DNA from: Panaeolus papilionaceus
Lineage: Eukaryota > Basidiomycota > Agaricomycetes > Agaricales
Direction of reading: 5' to 3'
NCBI GenBank assembly: GCA_015501605.1
Contig: JADNRZ010000006.1
Coordinates: 1,426,001 to 1,490,000 of the forward strand
Length of the DNA stretch: 64,000 bases
A program made the translations under genes and the position numbers. Below the pieces are notes generated by a model. That model was given only the letters and a program-made list of their open reading frames with translations. It made no database searches and had not been told where the DNA came from. Shown piece by piece: positions 9,890 to 21,225 of this stretch (position 1 is the first letter of the stretch; the number at the start of each line of letters is the position of its first letter).

Positions 9890-12800
9890 ATGCTGTTTCA
9901 AAAATTGAAACGAAGGCTAACGTTCCTTACCTCCTCAGTCAAAACATACAACACTCACCTTTCCTTTTCTTCCGACTCGTCCATTGGCTCTGAAGCTCCC
10001 CTCTCCCCCACTACCTCATCTTCCTCATACCACTCCGAATCCGAGGACGCTCAGCATGTCCAGATTCATGGCCCATCCTCAGCACGTCGACAATCCATCC
10101 AGATAGTCGAACAAAACCCTCGGGCCCCGGTCATTATACAACTTGCACCCCCTCCACCGCCAAAAGCGAAAAAATCTCCAACTCCCGACCTCCACGAGAC
10201 GCGGAAGCCCGTAGACCTAGAGATGAATACGATAGCCCTCAATCGTGTAGAGATGGAGCTTCACTTGATGGGTGATGATGCTGAAGCGTATGATGATGCC
10301 GATGTTCTGAGCATCTCTGGTGTTATGCTTGACAAGGATCATCTAGGACCAGCCCATCTCGAAAAGCCTCTACCGCTGATAGGTGATGCACACGCATACG
10401 CATCGACCGAAGCTCCTCGGTTTTCTGGCACCCCAGCCGTTTACATCCCAGCCCCTCCGATGCCAACAAGGCAATCCTCCTTGCCCTATCAGCAGCATGG
10501 TGTTTGGAAAGGGATAGATATGCGTCTTCCCACTGACGCTCCCAGTAAGGCAAGGAAGATCTTTGGCTTTGGATCCCGCATGGACGATCGGGAGGTCGAG
10601 AGAAGTGCCGCAGGCATTGGCAAGCGTCATACTATCAGCGGTGCTTTTTCGAAACTGAGAAGGGCGAAGAAGAATGGTGATGCGTCGTTGAAGTCTGCAC
10701 CGGCTGAGAAGATGTCATTTGGTGGACCGTTACCCCCTCTTCCTCCCATGTATGTGAATCCTCCACCGCCACCTCCACCTGCATTTGTCGCTCCTGCTAC
10801 TGCCCCTATCCCTATACCGAGTCCGTCAACAAACACGCGCAGACCGTCTTATCTTGATTATGATGATTATCCCGTCTTCAGTTCGTATGGGGACGACGTT
10901 GCTGGAAGTGCTGATAGTGGGTATGCTGGAATGGGTTACGGCGCGAATGCTTATCGCTACCAAGGTGTCGCTGCTGGTGTATCTCCCCAGTACACTCCTC
11001 CTACGTCGAGTTATCCCGAGACAAGTCCTTCAAACTCGGGGAATAGCACGATGACCAGCGCGAATGCAAGCCCGCGTACGCCTGGAGGATCAAGGAGGGT
11101 TCCACGGCTCAAGACAAGCTTTGGATCAAAGGGAAGGACTTTGAGTCCTGGGCTGATGTTTGAACTTGCGAATGAGGTGTATGGCGAGAATGATGCTGCT
11201 AGTGCTAGGATGACGGTTGAGGAGAGTGAGGAAGGGCAGTTTGAGGATGCTGTGGAGGACTTTGAGGGTGTTAGTGTTCGGGGTAAGGGTTTGGAGTTGG
11301 AAGATTTTGGTGTGCCAGTTTCAACGCAAGCCGAGCACGAGGGTGAACGACGCGCTGCCATGCACCAGTTGGTTGATGCTCCGATGGGGGGACAGCAGGG
11401 AGTATCGAGGATGCTTACCAACAGCGTCGCCCCTTATGCGGACTCGGACATTCCTTCATCGCCGTCGACTTCCACATTCACTGCCAGGCCTACACACTGC
11501 CGTCATCGTTCCATTGGTGCTAGCACAATGGCAACAATGCCCCTTAGTCCCATCAGTCTGGACATCGCTGGTTTCCCCATTGAAGATGCGAGCATGGATG
11601 TGAAGAGTCCTGCTGGGACTTGCAGTACAATTACTGCGCGACCCCTTCCCCAATCCTCTATTTCAACATTGGCATCGCTTCCATCTACTTCGACTATGTC
11701 GACCCCTCCTTCGGCGTCTGCACCAAGTGCTGACGAGTGGCAACCGCATCCCTTTGCTGCTGTTGACACCAACGCTTCAAAGAGTCTCAGGCGTACCAAG
11801 TCTGGTGCAATGTCTGAGCGCAGTGGGACACTGTCTTCGATCTCGCTAGGAAGCTCGGTTGGGTCAAGTGGGCCGGATTACTGTATGCCTGTTCCTCATC
11901 TTCCTCCTGCGCTGAGAGATTCCGGCGTTGTTGTGGGTTCTTATGGTGGTGTCAAAGATAAGGTGGACGATGTGGGTGTTGAAGAGGATGAGGTGTTGAC
12001 GCTTGAAGAGACAATGCAAGGTTCGGCGGAGACTGGGAGGTGGGAGGATGAGAGTGAGAGGGTTAGGGGTTTGGAGCGTCGGATCGAGGCAGTTGTTGAT
12101 GGCGAGTCGAGGTGTGTTACGCCTAGGCCGGAGGGGAGTGGTACGAGGAGTTTACAGACGCCTACGCCTAGCCCGACTCCGGATAAGGTCAAGTTGAAGT
12201 TGAAGGAGAAACAAAGGGAGAAACAAAGGAAGGGGAAGAACGAGAAGAAGGGAGAGGAGAGGAAAGTGGTTGAGAGGAAGAAATCTGCGATTGTATTGCC
12301 CATCAAGGAGCGGGCGATTGATTTGCATTTGAAGCAGGTGGAGGCTGAGGAGAGGTTGAGGGTCGAAGAAGAGGAAGCAAAGATTAGGATGAGGAGGGGT
12401 GTGCATGAGAAGCAGCAGATGCAGGATCGTGATCCCGTCCAGCCGGCGCCGACGTCTAACACTTGGGCTGCTCGCTCATCGTTGATTACGACTTCGGAAT
12501 GTGCTTCCATTGCACCTTCGGGGCATTCTTCGTCATATAAGTTCCCCATGTTCTTCCCCAATGCGTATGCGAGTGGTGCGTTGGATGAAAAGGTCGGCAA
12601 ACGACCTCACACACCCACTCTTGCCGCGTTTTCATCTCCCCCTCCTGCGTGGAAAGCTGGAAACCAGTCCACTGCTTCTACTTCTTCCCTCCGGTTTTCT
12701 GCAGCGATGACGATGGGTTCTGTCAAGAATGCCTTTGCGGGTGTTGGTGCCAAGATGACTGGAGCTATGGGGCGCAGCTCAAGTCGGGTTGGCAGCAGTT

Positions 12801-13624
12801 TGAGCCATCATTCAACGACATATGATCGGGATGTCGAAGCGTCTTCTGCGTATGGATTTGGGAATTATCCTCCCAGTCGCAACAGCAGCGCTCGCACGAC
12901 GCAGAGCTCGATTTTTGGCAGCATGACCATTGAGGACACAGATGACGAGGGTGACTTCATGGATTTGAGGGACCCCTTTGCGTGTCCTGTTGGGAATGTG
13001 ACTGTTGGTGGGACGGTTAGGGTTGCGAGTATGATCAGAGAGACGGGCGAGGGATTTGTGGCGGTTGTTGATTCTGGGGCAGGTGGTTTGAGGAAAAGTA
13101 CTGATGGGATGAAGGTGGATGGTGGTTTGGTGACGAAGAGGCCTGCTAGGAGGATGAGCGCATGGGGCAAGTTACCTATGCCCATGCCTTTGCCTATTCC
13201 CCCTGCTCTACCGACTTCTGTGTCCACTGGTAGCGCGTCCTCGTCTTCGACAGCAACTTCGGTCAAGGCTGCTGGTGCTTCTTCCCCTAGGGCACTTGGT
13301 CGTCGTCCAACAATGACTGAAAAGACTCGAGTTAGGAAGCAGAGGAGGGCGAAGAAGGTGGTTATCGTACGTGGAGCGTCTGCGGCGATGGCTGCGTCTG
13401 TTGCTGATGCTGGTGTTGCAAAGGGTTTGCCTGCATCTCAGCGGTCAACTACTTCTTCATCGTCGTGTTCCTCGTTGGCGTATTCAGCGAGGAATGGGGT
13501 GGGGGTGACGAGACTTGGTGCTGAGGATGCGGATTTTGATTTCGAAGAGGCGTTGCTTGCGCAGCGGCTTTTGAGAAGACTTGATTCGCATGGTTGGGAT
13601 AGTCGGTCTGAATTGGGGTGTTAA
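9890..13624 (+). CDS. Large low-complexity protein, unknown
   Basis: A single-exon frame of 1244 residues with no recognised catalytic domain. It is mostly disordered: Ser/Thr/Pro-rich, with a polyproline run (NPPPPPPPAF, near residue 290), many SP/TP sites of possible proline-directed phosphorylation, and a highly charged Lys/Glu segment at about residues 765-850 likely to form a long helix (KLKLKEKQREKQRKG, QVEAEERLRVEEEEAK). Basic patches such as RVRKQRRAKKVV near residue 1150 could be nuclear-localising. Uninterrupted coding over 3.7 kb in a genome of intron-dense genes is notable. A cytoskeletal or signalling scaffold is possible, but no function can be assigned. Confidence 0.7.
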   Translation: MLFQKLKRRLTFLTSSVKTYNTHLSFSSDSSIGSEAPLSPTTSSSSYHSESEDAQHVQIHGPSSARRQSIQIVEQNPRAPVIIQLAPPPPPKAKKSPTPDLHETRKPVDLEMNTIALNRVEMELHLMGDDAEAYDDADVLSISGVMLDKDHLGPAHLEKPLPLIGDAHAYASTEAPRFSGTPAVYIPAPPMPTRQSSLPYQQHGVWKGIDMRLPTDAPSKARKIFGFGSRMDDREVERSAAGIGKRHTISGAFSKLRRAKKNGDASLKSAPAEKMSFGGPLPPLPPMYVNPPPPPPPAFVAPATAPIPIPSPSTNTRRPSYLDYDDYPVFSSYGDDVAGSADSGYAGMGYGANAYRYQGVAAGVSPQYTPPTSSYPETSPSNSGNSTMTSANASPRTPGGSRRVPRLKTSFGSKGRTLSPGLMFELANEVYGENDAASARMTVEESEEGQFEDAVEDFEGVSVRGKGLELEDFGVPVSTQAEHEGERRAAMHQLVDAPMGGQQGVSRMLTNSVAPYADSDIPSSPSTSTFTARPTHCRHRSIGASTMATMPLSPISLDIAGFPIEDASMDVKSPAGTCSTITARPLPQSSISTLASLPSTSTMSTPPSASAPSADEWQPHPFAAVDTNASKSLRRTKSGAMSERSGTLSSISLGSSVGSSGPDYCMPVPHLPPALRDSGVVVGSYGGVKDKVDDVGVEEDEVLTLEETMQGSAETGRWEDESERVRGLERRIEAVVDGESRCVTPRPEGSGTRSLQTPTPSPTPDKVKLKLKEKQREKQRKGKNEKKGEERKVVERKKSAIVLPIKERAIDLHLKQVEAEERLRVEEEEAKIRMRRGVHEKQQMQDRDPVQPAPTSNTWAARSSLITTSECASIAPSGHSSSYKFPMFFPNAYASGALDEKVGKRPHTPTLAAFSSPPPAWKAGNQSTASTSSLRFSAAMTMGSVKNAFAGVGAKMTGAMGRSSSRVGSSLSHHSTTYDRDVEASSAYGFGNYPPSRNSSARTTQSSIFGSMTIEDTDDEGDFMDLRDPFACPVGNVTVGGTVRVASMIRETGEGFVAVVDSGAGGLRKSTDGMKVDGGLVTKRPARRMSAWGKLPMPMPLPIPPALPTSVSTGSASSSSTATSVKAAGASSPRALGRRPTMTEKTRVRKQRRAKKVVIVRGASAAMAASVADAGVAKGLPASQRSTTSSSSCSSLAYSARNGVGVTRLGAEDADFDFEEALLAQRLLRRLDSHGWDSRSELGC

Positions 13625-14702
13625 AGGAGAAGAGAAAGGAGGGGCGGTGATAGGGGTGGTTTTTATTGATATTATTCGTTATGTTTTTGGGTGAGTGGTC
13701 TTTGAATTGGGTTTTTTCGTGTTCTGGTATTGATCTGGACTGGTATAGGAGCTAAGATATTTTTGTGTATTGCTTATTGGCGAGAAGCACGCATACCTGA
13801 ACGATGGTTTGGACTCCATGGATAGCCGTGGATGTTTGGAGTTTGAAGCCACACCGCGTTGCCTCGCTCGCTTGCCTTTGTTGTTGCTGCATAATTCCTT
13901 TCCGCACATTGCGCACTGCACACCACATCACTCGCTCAATTTTTCTCTTCCAATTTGCGTTTTTAATCCCAGTTCGCCGTTGTGCTTATTTGGAGCTGGA
14001 GCTCTGTTCGACTTGCCTGCAAAGAAAGTATTAAATTAGTCTTTATATTTTTATTTTATTCGTTGCACTATTTATTAGAGGAGATACGTACCTTGTCGTA
14101 CATGTGCGATGAGCCCGTTCTCCCTATCCTGTCTTTTCCTCGAGACCTATGGCGTCTAGCCTCGGTCTATCCATTCCCTTCCCTGTTTCCGCTTCGCGTT
14201 CGTTTCCCGGAATCCATACCCCTCATATACATACCGTAGTACACTCTCTTTATCATTGCTATCTCGACCTTCGTTCCATGGTTAGTCTTCCCGTCGCATT
14301 CCATTTCTGATATTTCTTGGGTCTTTATTGTTTCTCCCTCGGCGCACGCGTGTTCCTTCCTTCCTTCCTTCTCCTACTTGGAGCTCTCGCTCTCTGCCTT
14401 TTGACGACCGAAACCAAGTTTAAAGTATTTGTTGTAATTGTATTTTTGTATTTTTGCTTCGACGACAGGTTGAAGTTTAGTTGAAATATAGGTCTTTTAT
14501 ACTGTACTTGATATGCTCTAGAGGGTTCTGAGGGTTTGAGATTTTATTAAGTAGAATGGGAGTGTTGCGAGATGGGTTTGAGTCGTACCTGATTATTAAA
14601 AAAATGGAGGAGGGTAGGGTGATATTTAAAAGTAGAGGGTAATGGGGAGGAGAACCAGAGCCTGGAATGGGAATATGTGGATTGTGGACTGTGGCTGACT
14701 GT

Positions 14703-14726
14703 TGTCCTGCTGTCCTGCTGTCCTGC
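14703..14726. repeat. 8-bp tandem repeat, three copies
   Basis: TGTCCTGC is repeated three times without change. It is a simple repeat in intergenic DNA. Confidence 0.85.
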
Positions 14727-15317
14727 GATTAGCTTTCGCCTTCAGAGGGAACGGAGAGGAGAAACGCGCAGCTTGTCACTCGATCACTCTTGTCACAGAT
14801 TAGTTATCACGTCACGATCACGGTGACACGGTCAGGCAAGGAATTGACAACGCTTGGTTTGTTTCTCCTTACATCTTGCTTTTATCTCGGCTTGGAAGCG
14901 TGCAAATGGATGAACTGGTTGGCAGAATTGTCTCTCTGTGGTATAAAGGAACTCAGGTCCAAAATGTTCAGGAGTTGTCTCAGCTTGAACACCTCGTTCT
15001 GAATCTGCAGTGGTCAAGTTTTTGCAGTGGAATCTGGATGTGCTGTTTCTCAGCTAGGTCGGGGTTCGTCATCACATGTAAACAACACGACAGACTTCTC
15101 TTGGGTGATGTATAGACTCTATCTTGCATTGCTCTACTTGAAATTTCTCTACAGCCTACTCATTACATCCTGGGTGTCTTCGACCCGCACATGTGGAGAG
15201 GTTAACGATAGCCCTAAACTACTAGTCTCTATGATTTTTCTCTTATGGGTGTGAACCTTCTTAACCGCCTCTTTCATTGCCTCTTTCACCTTCTCCCTCT
15301 TTGTTTGATGCTTGTTA

Positions 15318-15515
15318 TGGTCCTTCTCTGTCGCGTGTTTTCTTTTTTTCTCGTCCTCTTTTCCTCTCCCTCTCCTCTCTCTCGCGCTTTTCAGCTCGCT
15401 CTTCCGCTTCCTTGACCTTTTTTTCTATCTCCTGGTTTTCCTTATTCGCCTTTTCCGCTGCCTCTTTCTGCTCTGGTTCTTTCCTCTCCTTCGGCTCTGT
15501 CTCTGCAGTCGGGAC
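15318..15515 (-). other. Charged open frame in line after a stop codon
   Basis: Directly after the TAG stop (15516-15518) of the secreted-protein gene, the same minus-strand frame stays open for 66 codons to TAA at 15315. It encodes a Lys/Glu/Arg-rich helix-like sequence (KERKEPEQKEAAEKANK, EREERERKRGREKKK). A further charged stretch (HNKHQTKREKVKEAMK) continues in the +1 frame. Composition differs sharply from the Ala/Pro/Gly-rich protein upstream. It could be a lost C-terminal extension, a read-through tail or an unrelated exon. Confidence 0.35.
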
Positions 15516-16268
15516 CTAATCTTCTAGAGCTGCCGGTACAGTGTTGGATTTGGCTCCGTCCCTCGCCACGATACGTCCAGCATGTGTTCCTACAAGGGCT
15601 GACGCGCTACCGGCAACTCCAAGGAGCCTTGCAGGTGATCCAGCGGCCTTTGGAAGCACAGGTGTTGCTGTAACCTTCGCAAGTGACCCAAAATTCTTGG
15701 CAGGTGGTGTAGGAATAGTGGAAGGCGACGCTGGAATCCCTGTAGGTACAACTGCAACCTTCGGGGGCAATACAGCAGCTGCAAGAGATGGTATAGCAGC
15801 TGCAAGAGACGGTATAGCAGCTGCCAGGGATGGTATAACAGCTGCCGGGGATGGTACAACAGCTGCAGAGGATGGTATAGCAGCTGCAGCGGATGGTATA
15901 ACGGCTACAGCGGATGGTATGCCGGATGCAGTGTTCACCACAGTTGCCGATGTGGTTCCTACCGACGGTGTCGTCGTCGTTGTACTGCTTTTGGCCTGAT
16001 TAACGCCTGCAGGGTGCTCGATATTGCCGTAGCCGTAGCCATTGTTGTAGCCATAACCAGACCCGCCATAACCGCGACCCGATCCGCCATAACCATAGCT
16101 GGGCTCATGAGAATAGGATCCATAGCTGTTGTAGCCCGGCATGTGCGAGGTATCGAGGCCCATCTCCGTGTTCGCCGCCGCCGCTTGCACCTCTTCTTCG
16201 GGAATGGGAGCTGCCGAAACTGAGGATAACAAGATTGCACAAAGGGTGAACGCCGTAGTTATCTTCAT
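15516..16268 (-). CDS. Secreted repeat-rich protein, unknown
   Basis: 250 residues from ATG at 16268. This start is chosen because it gives a classic signal peptide (MKITTAFTLCAILLSSVSA, cleavage near APIPEE); an upstream in-frame start would bury it. The mature protein has a Gly/Tyr-rich region (YGYGGSGRGYGGSGYGYNN) at about residues 55-80, then a Thr/Ser stretch. At about residues 115-165 there are seven tandem heptapeptides of the type AAAIPSL encoded by 21-bp repeats, followed by a Pro/Ala tail. No cysteines are seen in the mature part, so it is not a hydrophobin. It is most likely an extracellular or wall-associated structural protein; function is not assignable. Confidence 0.65.
   Translation of the reverse strand: MKITTAFTLCAILLSSVSAAPIPEEEVQAAAANTEMGLDTSHMPGYNSYGSYSHEPSYGYGGSGRGYGGSGYGYNNGYGYGNIEHPAGVNQAKSSTTTTTPSVGTTSATVVNTASGIPSAVAVIPSAAAAIPSSAAVVPSPAAVIPSLAAAIPSLAAAIPSLAAAVLPPKVAVVPTGIPASPSTIPTPPAKNFGSLAKVTATPVLPKAAGSPARLLGVAGSASALVGTHAGRIVARDGAKSNTVPAALED
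15772..15925 (-). repeat. 21-bp coding tandem repeat, about seven units
   Basis: Units close to ACAGCAGCTGCAAGAGATGGT (shown approximately on the plus strand) repeat with a 21-bp period, which keeps the reading frame and encodes AAAIPSL-type heptapeptides. Units differ by a few substitutions, most at synonymous or Ala/Val and Ser/Pro positions. Such arrays are prone to copy-number change. Confidence 0.8.
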
Positions 16269-17158
16269 ATTGATATTGAGGTCGGGAGTGTCTACATGAA
16301 GATTGTGACATCGTTGAATGGGTTGCATAGACAGTGAACTGGAGAGAACTTACCACTGATTGCCTGGATATGTAAGGGTGTCTTGATTCTGCTTTGAGGT
16401 TTACTTCGCCAAACTCTCGAGTTTTATCCCATCTCAAACACCTAGAAGTGCATCTAGTGCGTCTCAACTCATGCTATAATAAACCAGTCCATGCACTACT
16501 TACAACGTCTCGCTCAATTCTATATTTACTTTAGGCTGTTTTTATGTTTTCTGATTCAAGACAGAAAGCAAGGTCGAGACTTAACTCAATAACAACCGCG
16601 ACGGCGCCTGTGAGCTGAACCCTCCTGCTGGGACTAAACCCAGCACGTCGTTGGGGCCGTAACCTGTTCCGCGAGTGCTAACCCCTTATGAAATGGAAGT
16701 AACAGGTATTTATCTCTACTAACGACGGGCGTTTCCACTTAGTTTATTATTCAACTATCTTTAACAAAAACCGCAGTTAACTTTGCCATCCTAACTTGTG
16801 GAGTTGTGTTTAGATTGATCTAAATATTCAAATTGTGGAGCAAATTAGTTTCAAAGGCTTTACTTCGACATCTACCCTCGTATTCTTGGTGCTTAGAGCT
16901 GGGCATTTCCCCAGAAATCAACGTCATCAGTAGCAGTGGTTTCCGTTATCAGTGATTTTCGAAGCATCGTCATCGGCACTGACATCAGTAGAAGAATTTG
17001 TATGGTTTGTGCACTTTTTGAACTCCAAAACACGCTCGTTTTATGGTGCTTTTTCGGTATTCAATCTCAGCACCAATGCTTTGATTATTATCGAGTCTTG
17101 CTGTCGGATTATAACTATTACAATCGATTTGAAGTCTGAAATCGTAATTAAAAACAGT
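16269..17158. other. Intergenic region between secreted protein and P450
   Basis: No gene supported. It should contain the promoter of the secreted-protein gene (reading left) and the 3' flank of the first P450. No repeat or RNA gene was noticed. Confidence 0.5.
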
Positions 17159-19324
17159 TTACATGTGGTATACTTTAGTCCGAGTAGCTTGGATCAAATT
17201 GCGATGAGCGCCTGAGCGAGGGAGGATATCACACTCGAACGAAGACTTGTGACTATATCGGATGGTTATGGCATTAACTCGAGCTCGAATCTCGTTCACA
17301 GTAAGCCAGATTTGACACTTACCGCATTACTCCAAGGTCTTCCATATCGTCCTTGATTTCAATTTCGATGCCGTTAGCATCCTTCTTTCTTCGGATATTA
17401 AAACATGCCACCATCGACGCCATCGTAAGCCAGGTCTAATGCAAGGTCTGAGGAATTGTAGCTTGACTGTCTGGGGGGTTAAGCGCTTACCATTTCGCTC
17501 GCGACATGTTTCCCGGGACAAACACTGAGGTTTATTCCGACTATTGAGTATGGCTTGCAAGTTTTGGACGCCGCAAGAAACCACTGACCGTCTTCCAAAA
17601 CCATAGGACATTATTTTCTCATCAATCACTGAGCCGTGTTCGTTTAAGAACCTCTCAGGCCTGAACGACAATGGATCCGGGTACCGTGTTTCGTCATGAT
17701 TCATCGCCCTAAAAAAACTGAAATTTGAGGGCGAACCTATGTCCCCCAGTAGAGGAAGTTGGAACAGTGACTTACCAGACATTACCAAGAACGATAGTCC
17801 CTGTGTGCTGCTGTTAACTCAAATCAATTCTAATTGTGGACAACTTTCGATTACCTTTGGGTATGAAATAACCTTTGTACCAGTCGTCTTCAGATGTAGC
17901 ATGTGGAAGGCTCATTGGTGCGGGAGGGTACCGCCTGAGAATCTCTCGATAAATGGCGTCGGTATAGGGCAGAGAGGCTCGATCCTCAAATGTTGGGAGT
18001 CGTGTGCCGATTATTCTATCAATCTCTGATTGTGCCTTTGTTTGAACATTTGGCATAATTGCCATGATGTAGATAAAGCTTTGGATCGCAGAGGTGACCT
18101 GTATGGCCCATAGAGCATTAGACGTCTTGAAAAATGCTTCGACGGATAGACATACCGTGTCAGATGCAGCTTTTTGTGCCAAAGCATGAGTTTCCTGGTC
18201 GCAAAAGAGACGTTGCGCACGTTTTGAAACGCACCGAAATATATTGTATTGGCCACATTCAGCACCACTTGTGCGTCATGATTTGAGGGGTCTGTGGCTG
18301 TATTTCTTTGCATAAAATTGCCGACCAATGAAGGTGCTGCGGTCCCGTTTGAGAGATTTTAAGGGTATAGCCTTGACCTTTTGCATCAAATTCCAAGCTT
18401 CCTTGGACGTTCGACGTGTCCAAGTCCATGGGACATACTTAAGCAATGGGAATACGTTAACAAAACTACCCCCGGGAGAAAACACTTTGACTCCGAGCTC
18501 GAAGCCCCTATCAGCAGCCTTAATCACAGGGTCCTCCAGAGACTTTGCATCGTAACCATAGGTGGTTGCAAGTGCTACCGAGATTGAGAATCTATTGTGG
18601 ATCAACATAAAATAATCATCTAAACATTAGCCATTAAATATATGAGGGCATCGAGACTAATCACATACAGCTTGCTATGCCCTTCGAATTGGTCTGGAAA
18701 GTCTAACAGTCTCAAAAGCAAGTCGTGGATTTTTCGCTTCTGAATTGAATGGAACTGCTGAGACGCGCCGGCTTTGAAGTTTTGCTGGCATATTTGACGA
18801 TGCTTCCGCCAGTATTCGCCATAGGAGAAGGTGCCAAAGTTATATTCCCAACCAATCCTAGCACATCTACTGTCAGGGCGGAAAACGACGGTCATCGGGA
18901 CATCGATGCTCACATCTCCAATGTATGCACCACAGGTCTGTCAGAGTATTTTAGCGACCTTTTTTCGAACAGCTCCTCGGCATCCTCCCACTCGTTGATC
19001 ATGATGATTCTCTGTCCCAGCGCGTAGAGATGGATCAAACTACCTGTGATGAGGGATTGGCGCCATACGTTATCAATATTTCCGAGGATTTCACTTACTG
19101 TTGAACTGCTTTGACCACCTTAAGTAGATATTTGATACATCTTTTAAGGGAATGTCAAGTAAGTTTCCAATGAGGAAACGAGGTTTAGGGCCTGGTGGGA
19201 AGCGACGCCTCTCTGAACTACCAGAAGAGATCGCAGTCTTTATGCAAAACGTGAGCAGGAGTGTCCCTGCAAGTAGAGCTAGGGCACTATGTGTTGTCGA
19301 GCTATCAACAAGCATCGAAGACAT
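17159..19324 (-). CDS. Cytochrome P450 monooxygenase (copy 1)
   Basis: A multi-exon P450 beginning at ATG 19324 with a hydrophobic N-terminal anchor and the Pro-rich hinge RRFPPGPKPRFLIGNLLD. Helix C is recognisable as FSYGEYWRKHRQICQQNF. The I-helix oxygen-activating motif GAASDTVTS is assembled from three exons, the middle one only 14 nt (18156-18169). The K-helix is YREILRRYPP (ExxR), the PERF motif is PLSFRPERFLNEHG, and the heme loop is FGFGRRVCPGKHV after removal of an intron inside the Arg-Val step. The last exon ends at TAA 17159-17161. All diagnostic residues are present, so the enzyme should be active; the substrate is unknown. Members of this type act at the ER membrane with NADPH-P450 reductase. 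It is one of a tandem pair with the gene at 21226-23435. Confidence 0.9.
18156..18169 (-). other. 14-nt microexon in P450 copy 1
   Basis: On the minus strand CTGCATCTGACACG is flanked by a 5' AAG acceptor and a GTATGT donor. It is needed to complete the I-helix Ala-Ser-Asp-Thr. Without it the frame breaks. Confidence 0.75.
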
Positions 19325-21225
19325 ATGGGAAAGTGGTCTGTCCCGAGCAAATGATTCATCTCATGAACACTTATATGAAACAGACCCACATTTTCTCGTT
19401 TTGACAGAATGGATTGGACCCCGATAGGTACAGATTTAGATCACCCTTGATGAGCATGGAAGAGCTATAACCATGAGGCTGCTACCCTTTGCAGAACTAT
19501 GAATGTTTTCTACCCCTGATGTGCCGAAAGATTAGAAAGTTGAGTGGCGGACCAGCCACTGGAAGACAGGTCGGGTTTGCTATCTTTAAGAACGAATGTA
19601 TTGACATTCATCATGTGCACATGTGGCGACGGAAGCCACAAACGCCGCCAATATAATATCATTTGGATGGTTTCTGGAAATGTTCGATCCATGGGGAACG
19701 CGGTGGAGAAGTTTGGCACGTTGACATTTCAATACATTGTGGGGGAGTTGGTAGCTACAACTCTGGGAGCCTCAACGAGATGGTCTCACTGCAACATAGA
19801 TTCTGGAATCAATAATCCCCTTTGATGTGGAAGATATCTTGTTCTTCAAAAAATGGTTTCGACGATTTCATTGTCCTTAAACAGTGTGTCCGTTGATGAT
19901 GAGCCCCGCGCCCGTCTACCTCCGTTTTCGCGCCTTCGTACGTTTTTGGACTATTTCAGCGACTCGCCATTCAAGCGCCTAGGCCACTGCATCAGTATCG
20001 CGCTCACACACGCACGCTATCACGCCCGCACTACCTACCACTTGTAAATTTTCATACCTTCTTTTCATTCATTTATTCAAAAACCATTGTTCCATCTTTC
20101 GTTTCTTTGTTTCCTATGCCAACCTCCATAATTATTCAATCGTTTTCTCATGTTGTAGATACACAGCTGTAGTTACAATATCTTTGTATCCTAGCTTACC
20201 TCGAAAAATCAGATCATTCTTACCGTCGACATTTTGTGTCTGAGCTTGGTTTCACTTTCGTTTGGTCTTAGCAGTCATACCAGCCGTCGTCTGGTTCTTT
20301 TCCCCTCGTATTTTGTCGTCTCTCCGTCTCTCAGCGTCGCCAGCCGTGTCTGGTTCGATTTTCTTGCTTATTCTTCGTCTCCTCGTCGTCCTATGTAGCC
20401 ACCGTCGTTGGCTTTCGTTCCTAGTCGCCGCCGCCGCCTGTTTCCGTTCATTTATCGCTTCGTTTCGTCTCGCGATGTCGCCGTCGCCGACCTGAAGCTC
20501 TCTCAATCGCCCTCAGCCTTCTTCTTCAAACCACAGCTCTCCAGACCCCACGAACTCGTACACGAGCGCTCTTTCACCTCACTCACCTTGCACCATCACA
20601 CTCCGACTCACCAACCCATTTCTCATTTTGTTTTCATTCCCCATTCGTCCTCCCACCGTAGCGCTCATCATCATCGGCGCTTAATTTCCAGTTACAATTG
20701 CGACACAGCCACAGCTCTATGAGCTGGAGACAATTATCATCAATCAAAAAAACTCAAGCGAAGTCATCCAAACGTATATTCGTTATGTATATACATTGGT
20801 AGCACAATTGATAATTAGATGTCTTAAAAAAGCTGGTTGGCTCTAGGTTTGTGAGTTCAGGTTACCTTGCACTGTTGAGGAATCAAGCTCCAATGACACA
20901 CAATAATGAGGGAGATCTCGAAACCGAGCGCCAAAAGCAGAACACGTCGGTTAACGGTTGAACAAAAGTCTTTCACATGTGTAGCTGGCTTCGCACATAT
21001 CGACTACGGGATCTTGTGTTTTTCCGGCAACAGCGGGGATAGGCAGCATGCACCGTGCACAATGAGATCACCCGGTGAGGGCTGTCAGTCTATTTCAAGA
21101 ATCAAAATAACACCCCTATTGATACATGGGTTATCTAGGCAGTTTCTCCGAGAAACCTATATCGGTTTCTTAATCCGCTTGATGATGGCCAAACAATATG
21201 CGCCTCCTTGTTTCTACAGAGTTGT
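19325..21225. other. Intergenic region between the P450 copies
   Basis: No gene supported. The stretch at about 20240-20500 is rich in CGTC/TCGTC and open on both strands, which looks compositional rather than coding. Two near copies of CCAGCCGT..TCTGGTTC occur at 20280-20300 and 20340-20360. Confidence 0.45.

Larger units (their letters stand above)
13625..15515. other. Intergenic region, mostly featureless
   Basis: No gene supported, except the charged open stretch at 15318-15515 on the minus strand described separately. T-rich and CT-rich tracts occur at 14040-14400. A short tandem repeat (three copies of TGTCCTGC) lies at 14703-14726. Confidence 0.5.

Noticed and set aside
11941..12600. 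219-codon minus-strand ORF
   Set aside because: Antisense shadow of the 1244-residue gene, created by its Lys/Glu-rich codons.
15772..15925. CRISPR-like array
   Set aside because: Contiguous 21-bp coding repeats without spacers in a eukaryotic gene.
20408..20722. 104-codon plus-strand ORF between the P450 genes
   Set aside because: Lies in a CGTC/CT-rich tract open in several frames on both strands; no start context, domain or exon continuation.
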